Source of the DNA: JAOUGY01 sp963792365
Lineage (GTDB): Bacteria; Actinomycetota; Acidimicrobiia; Spongiisociales; ZC4RG35
Reading direction: 5' to 3'
Assembly: GCA_963792365.1 (NCBI GenBank)
Contig: CAWBVW010000002.1
Span: 170,873 to 234,872, forward strand
Length of the DNA stretch: 64,000 nt
The notes below the pieces were generated by a model. The model was given only the letters and a program-made list of their open reading frames with translations. It ran no database searches and was not told the DNA's origin. Positions 59,686 through 64,000 of this stretch are shown here, piece by piece (the first letter of the stretch is position 1; every line of letters begins with the position of its first letter). The position numbers and the translations under genes are program-made.

Positions 59686-60900
59686 TCACCCGCCGCTCCG
59701 CAGAACCGCCGCCCCCCGTTTGCCGATCATCGTCACCGCTGCGAGACCGACAGCACACGGCAGCGTCACGATCGCGACTGCGTCGCCCACCGACAGGCCG
59801 GTGCCCGCGAGTGCGCCCACGAGCGCCGGCGCGATCAGGCCGCCGATCCGCATTCCAGCCGTCATGGCCCCGAGCCCCGCCCCACGTCGTCCGGGGGCGC
59901 GTGCCGCGTCGTCGTACAGCTTCGGCATGAATGTCGCGACGCCGACACCGGAGAGCCAGTATCCGACGAATACCAACCATTGCAGCGAGCTGAGGGAGGC
60001 CCCGGCCAACCCGACGATCGCCGCCGACACCGCAAATCTGTGCAGATTGTGGCGCCCAATCCTTGCTTGGACCTGGTCGCCTCCGAGCCTTGCGATCGCC
60101 ATGCCGACGGCGAAGGCGACGTAGCCCAGGCTCGAAACCCCGGGCGAGGCGCCGAAGTCGTCGGCGAGGCGGAAAGCAGCCCAGTCACTTCCAACCTGTT
60201 CGACCATGATGGCGAAAGCTCCCGCGAGGGCGAGCAGGGCGAACACGAAAGCCGAGGAGCCCCGAGTTGGGATCACGGGCTGCTGCGGCGGAGCGTCCGC
60301 GTGGACTTGCTCGTCGGTTCGGAGTAGTCGGCGAGCGACGATCACGAGCAGGCCGGCGCTCGCGAGCGCCACCATCGACAGGTGGGCCGTCAGCGAAAAG
60401 CCGCCGCCGGCCGCCTGCGCCGCCACCAGTCCGCCCGCAACGGTTCCGAGGCTCCAGAGCCCGTGCAGCCTGTTCATCACGGGAACGCGTCGTCGGGCGC
60501 TGATCCACGACCCCTGCAGGTTCATCGAGATGTCAACCAGTACATCGAGCAGGGCGAAGGAGACCATCCCCAAGAGCCAGAAGGCGGGTGTCGTCGCTAT
60601 ACCGATGACCGGTAGCGTCGCAGACATCACGACGGCGCCGACCATCATCACCCGTCGTGTTCCATGTCGATGAATCACGCGTCCGGCAGCGGCGCTTCCG
60701 ACCAGACCGAATGCTCCAATGAACGTGAGCATTGCGCCGAAACTCGAGACCGCCACACCGATCTGGTCTCGAAGTTCGGGGAGGCGTGATGCGAAGGATG
60801 CCGTCATGGCTCCATTCACGAAGAACTGCACGGCCACGGCCGAAAGGGCGTGCCGGTCGCTCCCAGACAATCGGTGCGCCCGGGCGCCGGAGTCACTCAT
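59686..60900 (-). CDS. MFS transporter
   Basis: 404-residue major facilitator with about 12 helices; VIHRHGTRRVMMVGAVVMS is the TM2-TM3 loop. The overall pattern (ASFASRLPELRDQIGVAVSS; MNLQGSWISARRRVPVMNRL) is that of the YbjJ/FucP-like sugar or drug MFS group. It diverges from the M24 protein gene at 60977 with a 76-bp gap. Substrate unknown. Confidence 0.9.
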   Translation of the reverse strand: MSDSGARAHRLSGSDRHALSAVAVQFFVNGAMTASFASRLPELRDQIGVAVSSFGAMLTFIGAFGLVGSAAAGRVIHRHGTRRVMMVGAVVMSATLPVIGIATTPAFWLLGMVSFALLDVLVDISMNLQGSWISARRRVPVMNRLHGLWSLGTVAGGLVAAQAAGGGFSLTAHLSMVALASAGLLVIVARRLLRTDEQVHADAPPQQPVIPTRGSSAFVFALLALAGAFAIMVEQVGSDWAAFRLADDFGASPGVSSLGYVAFAVGMAIARLGGDQVQARIGRHNLHRFAVSAAIVGLAGASLSSLQWLVFVGYWLSGVGVATFMPKLYDDAARAPGRRGAGLGAMTAGMRIGGLIAPALVGALAGTGLSVGDAVAIVTLPCAVGLAAVTMIGKRGAAVLRSGG

Positions 60901-60976
60901 GACGGATCGACGCTAGCCGTGTGACGGAGACGCTCCGGGCAGTACCACTGGCTCGCTTCCGACTAGCTTCCCGAGC

Positions 60977-62140
60977 GTGCAAGCTGGTGAGTCCCGATAC
61001 CCGCGCTTCTCTCCGGAGGAGTACGAACGTCGCCGACGACTGATTGATCGTTTCATGGACGACCGCGGGCTCGATGCCCTGGTCGTGTTCGGCTGGTCGG
61101 CGATGGGCCGTGCAGTGCAGGCCGACGTTCACTATCTCTCGACCTTCTTGGGCATGCGTGACAACTACGTGGTGACGTCTCCAGGTGAGGCGGCCACGCT
61201 CTTCGTACAGAGCTACAACCACGTCCCGAACGCGCTCGAGGTGAGCCACCTCGACGACGTCCGCTGGGGTGGAACCGATTCGGGCGAGACGATTGCGCTG
61301 GAGTTGACTCGAAGGCGAGCATCGGCGGTCGGGGTTGTCGGGCTCATGCCGTATCAGCACCACGACCAGATGAGAGCGGCGATGCCGGACGCGAGCTTTC
61401 GCGATGTGACCGGCGAGTTCCGGGCGTTGAGGTCGACCAAGAGCTTCGAGGAACTCGAATGGCTCCGACAGGGGGCCGCCTACACCGATGACGCGTTGGT
61501 GGCGTTGGAGTCGGCTCTTCATCCAGGCATACGCGAGTTCGAGCTCGCGGCGGCGATCGAGGCTGCGTACCTCGCTCGGGGTGGCCTGACGACGTTCTAC
61601 TACCTGGCGTCGACGCCGATGGACCGGCCGAGCCGATGTGTGCCGGCCCAGGTGCTCTCGTCCCGGCGGATCGAACAGGGCGATGTGGTGTCGTGCGAGA
61701 TCTCGATCTCACACGGTGGCTACGCCGGTCAGGGCCTTCGCACGTTCACCGTTCATGCCGAACCCACACCGCTGATCGCAGACCTCCACTCGGTGGCCGA
61801 AGCCGTCTACGAATCGGTCCGATCCGCCATCAGGCCCGGTGCAACCCATGAAGACGTGTGGGCGGCGTCGGACCTCATCGACGACTCCGGCTACACCATC
61901 AGGGACGGCCTGGTCCACGGATTCGGCATCGGGCTGCTCCCACCGAGCCTCCGCACCCGTTCGACGACCCAGGTCGCCGACCCGTGGATCTTCCGGGAGA
62001 ACCAGACAATCGTGATCCAGCCGAACGTGATCACACCGGATGAGACCGTCGGCGTCCAGACCGGGGAACTGTGCGTCGTGACGGCGGAAGGGTGCGAGAG
62101 CCTGCATCGATATCCGACAGGCCTCCGACGTTCGGGCTGA
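60977..62140 (+). CDS. M24 (creatinase/prolidase)-fold protein with degenerate metal ligands
   Basis: 387 residues: creatinase N-domain (about 10-150; ERRRRLIDRFMDDRGLDALV) and pita-bread C-domain (about 160-380). The five canonical ligands D, D, H, E, E read E (SCEISISHGGY), Q (AGQGLRTF), H (VHGFGIG), Q (IVIQPNV) and E (GELCVV). So metal-dependent peptidase activity is unlikely. Creatinase has the same fold and works without metal. Start GTG 60977. Proximity to the amidohydrolase operon (2.7 kb) may be meaningful. Confidence 0.82.
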   Translation: MQAGESRYPRFSPEEYERRRRLIDRFMDDRGLDALVVFGWSAMGRAVQADVHYLSTFLGMRDNYVVTSPGEAATLFVQSYNHVPNALEVSHLDDVRWGGTDSGETIALELTRRRASAVGVVGLMPYQHHDQMRAAMPDASFRDVTGEFRALRSTKSFEELEWLRQGAAYTDDALVALESALHPGIREFELAAAIEAAYLARGGLTTFYYLASTPMDRPSRCVPAQVLSSRRIEQGDVVSCEISISHGGYAGQGLRTFTVHAEPTPLIADLHSVAEAVYESVRSAIRPGATHEDVWAASDLIDDSGYTIRDGLVHGFGIGLLPPSLRTRSTTQVADPWIFRENQTIVIQPNVITPDETVGVQTGELCVVTAEGCESLHRYPTGLRRSG

Positions 62141-62162
62141 CCAGACTCCGCGTGGGCTTCTT

Positions 62163-63062
62163 TCAGCCGGCTGACGAGAGGTGCCGGCCCCGATCGGTAT
62201 CCCCGGGGACCTCATTCCAGTGCTCGACGGTCTGCACCACCCAGAAGGCCACGAACAGGGTGATCTCGGTCGTCTCGAGCACGAGCAACATGTGGTCCCA
62301 TCCCGAACCCAGGAGTACCAGCACGATGGCGGCAGCGACCATCAGAGCTGCGATCCCGCCGTACAGCCATCGATAGCGCGTCCGTATCGGCAGGCGCCGC
62401 CGCTCGGCAGCATTGGCGAACGCTGCGGCGGCCAAAAAGCCAAACATGCCGATTGCGGCGATGTCATGGGCCCACCGGTCGAAGTCGTCCCACCGGTAGA
62501 ACGCAAGCGCGATGACGATCAGGAGTCCGAGGATCAACCACATGCCGAGCCTGACCGATTGTGGCCCTCTCGTGGTGATGACACGGAGATCCCGTGCAGC
62601 GATCGAGGCGATGACCGCGGTGACGATCACACCCGCAAATCCGGCGAACAGCAGAGCTTTGACGTTGTTGTCGATGTTCGCGATCACCCAGTCGGCCAAC
62701 CCACCGTCGGCTTCGACCGGGAGTGGCCGGGGTGCGACCGACCAGCACCGGCCGACGTCGGAGATCGGAACGATGGCCACCATCGGGGCAAACATGCCCG
62801 CAACGTTGAGGAGAACGTCTTCGAGCCACGTGTTGCCCTTGACGACGATGAGCGACAGCCCGATCGCCATCAGGACTCCCACGAATATCGCCCTCACCGG
62901 TGTGTAGTAGTACGCGCTGATCGATGTTTGCCAGCAGTCCACGGCGGCCCGCTCGATCCAGATCGCAGCACCCAGAAGCAGGCCCGCCAACACCATCCCA
63001 ATCCGAAGGTATCGGTAGGTCTTGATAACCTTGCCGTTGTCGATCGGTCCGCTGAGTTCCAT
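62163..63062 (-). CDS. Polytopic membrane protein of unknown function
   Basis: 299 residues with seven or eight hydrophobic helices (about 20-36, 52-74, 84-100, 138-160, 175-195, 210-225, 240-262, 268-285). The conserved-looking segment SISAYYYTPVRAIFVGVLMA and charged WDDFDRWAHDIAA resemble DUF998-type proteins, but I cannot assign the family. It is convergent with the M24 gene (22-bp gap). Confidence 0.7.
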   Translation of the reverse strand: MELSGPIDNGKVIKTYRYLRIGMVLAGLLLGAAIWIERAAVDCWQTSISAYYYTPVRAIFVGVLMAIGLSLIVVKGNTWLEDVLLNVAGMFAPMVAIVPISDVGRCWSVAPRPLPVEADGGLADWVIANIDNNVKALLFAGFAGVIVTAVIASIAARDLRVITTRGPQSVRLGMWLILGLLIVIALAFYRWDDFDRWAHDIAAIGMFGFLAAAAFANAAERRRLPIRTRYRWLYGGIAALMVAAAIVLVLLGSGWDHMLLVLETTEITLFVAFWVVQTVEHWNEVPGDTDRGRHLSSAG

Positions 63063-63303
63063 CTCTTCCCTCCGTGGCGATGACGCGACGCGGCATCCCC
63101 TCGAACCGTACCCGCGGCGACCTCGGAATCACCCGGTCTTCGTTGAGCGTCGTACGGCGTCGATCGAACCCTCGCGGGCCGGATACCCATGGGCGCCGAC
63201 GTCGGGCGCCAAACCACCGGCCCCAATGGGATCACTCTCGCCCTTGCAGGCTCCGGCGCCCGGTTCGAAGAAGCGTGAAAGGGCGTTTCCGGGCGGTGTG
63301 GAG

Positions 63304-64000
63304 TCAGGCTCCGCGATGTCCGAGCACGGTTGCGGCATCGACGATCGCCTGGGTGCCCATGGCGCCCTTCCATCGATAGATGACACGGTCGACCTCCAAG
63401 TCCGTGAGCAATGACCGGCCCGCCCCGACCATCCAATGGTTGTCGAGTGGCGCCTCCACAGTGGTGGAGAAAGGACGATCGCCGCTCGCCTGCCGAGAAG
63501 TCTCGATCAGGTCGGCCAGATCGGTCTCGTACCAATGAAAGTTCACACCCTCGGCGATCCGGCCGGCCAGCGCAGCCATCTTTGGACCGTTGGCTCCGAC
63601 GATGATGGGCGGGACGGGGGACGGCCGGCGAAAGCCGCGAGCATCGTGGAGCGGGTGGTAGTCGGCCGCCAGTGACGCCTCTCCCCGCCACATCCCCCTG
63701 ATCGCCTCCACCGCTTCCTCTGTTCGCTGCCGGCGTTCGGCGGCCGGTCGACGCGGGATTCCGACCATGTCGAGCTCCGTTCCGTATGGGCCTGCGCCTG
63801 CCCCGGCGCCCATTCCCAACATCAGTCGGCCCGACGACAGCTCCTGAAGGGTGGCGGCGGCGACCGCGATGTGTGCGGGCTGCCTGGCGGTGGCGTTGAG
63901 GACGAGCGGCCCCAAACCGATTCGCTCGGATGCGACCGCGATCGCCGACAAGACGACCCACGGGTCCAAGACCGAGTCCGCCTCCGCACAAACGCCGGAG
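63304..64000 (-). CDS. LLM-class flavin/F420-dependent oxidoreductase, 5' end outside window
   Basis: C-terminal 231 codons of a luciferase-like monooxygenase family protein; the frame is open to the window edge. Hallmarks are LDPWVVLSAIAVASERIGLG, AAATLQELSSGRLMLGMGAG and PPIIVGANGPKMAALAGRIA. In actinobacteria many such proteins use F420 rather than FMN, consistent with the two Ddn-like genes in this window. Substrate unknown. Confidence 0.88.
   Translation of the reverse strand, partial: SGVCAEADSVLDPWVVLSAIAVASERIGLGPLVLNATARQPAHIAVAAATLQELSSGRLMLGMGAGAGAGPYGTELDMVGIPRRPAAERRQRTEEAVEAIRGMWRGEASLAADYHPLHDARGFRRPSPVPPIIVGANGPKMAALAGRIAEGVNFHWYETDLADLIETSRQASGDRPFSTTVEAPLDNHWMVGAGRSLLTDLEVDRVIYRWKGAMGTQAIVDAATVLGHRGA

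Noticed and set aside
1..64000. CRISPR array or cas genes
   Set aside because: No array of regularly spaced identical repeats and no Cas-like proteins seen; the only tandem repeats are short coding linkers.

Overview
This window is high-GC DNA from an actinobacterium, most likely an Acidimicrobiia-type lineage. The evidence is a primary sigma factor of actinobacterial type, two deazaflavin (F420)-type nitroreductases and an LLM-class oxidoreductase, many GTG starts, Ser/Thr-rich linkers on exported proteins, and dense ATGA/GTGA/TGATG gene overlaps. The lineage assignment is inference from gene style, not from a marker-gene tree.

Bases 1-1700 are chromosomal: the 3' part of a primary sigma factor gene, a VapBC toxin-antitoxin pair, a YtxH-like small protein and a complete tRNA-Asn(GTT). 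Bases 1659-18791 form an integrated element. A tyrosine integrase and an excisionase-like protein lie just inside the tRNA, and the 3' part of the tRNA is repeated at 18744-18791. Its cargo is a truncated quinone oxidoreductase, a TetR regulator with repeated operator half-sites, an IS110 remnant, a TetR-MFS-FtsX/MacB-type ABC export cassette with a dyad between -35 and -10, a frameshifted mazF, a second VapBC pair, a NatAB-like ABC exporter, a putative toxin-antitoxin pair, an F420-type nitroreductase and a lipoprotein.

Bases 18.8-29.3 kb hold an E2-like acyltransferase, an alpha/beta hydrolase, a TusA-DsrE fusion protein, a broken acyltransferase-3 gene, a NarL-type two-component pair, two CPBP membrane proteases with a duplicated leader, and several decayed genes. 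Bases 29.3-32.0 kb are an arsenic operon (arsR, ArsP-like permease, small thioredoxin, ACR3). Bases 32.2-41.1 kb hold oxidoreductases with a TetR regulator, a frameshifted MFS gene, an OmpR-type two-component system with a PepSY protein, and a second histidine kinase. Bases 41.2-43.3 kb are a three-gene surface operon: a DUF4397 protein with a sortase-like tail, a sortase, and a membrane protein with a helix-hairpin-helix-like end. Bases 43.5-50.5 kb hold a cupin, a lipoprotein, a zinc-ribbon VOC protein, a methyltransferase, a sugar kinase/nucleotidyltransferase pair, and an Lrp regulator divergent from a Cys/Met-metabolism PLP enzyme.

The most unusual locus is 50494-58319. It is a five-gene ribose-type ABC transporter operon in which one permease is fused in frame to a COG0402-type amidohydrolase. 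A second, paralogous amidohydrolase is the first gene, and a perfect LacI-style palindrome lies upstream. The layout suggests uptake of a small N-containing (probably cyclic) compound with hydrolysis at the membrane exit. A solitary TOPRIM protein is divergent from it, and a metal-ligand-poor M24/creatinase-fold protein lies 2.7 kb away. The window ends inside an LLM-class flavin/F420 oxidoreductase.

At least five genes carry single-base frameshifts or stops (about 12.17, 22.5-22.7, 28.26, 28.75-28.97 and 36.65 kb). This is either real decay or residual assembly error, and the affected calls should be read with that in mind.
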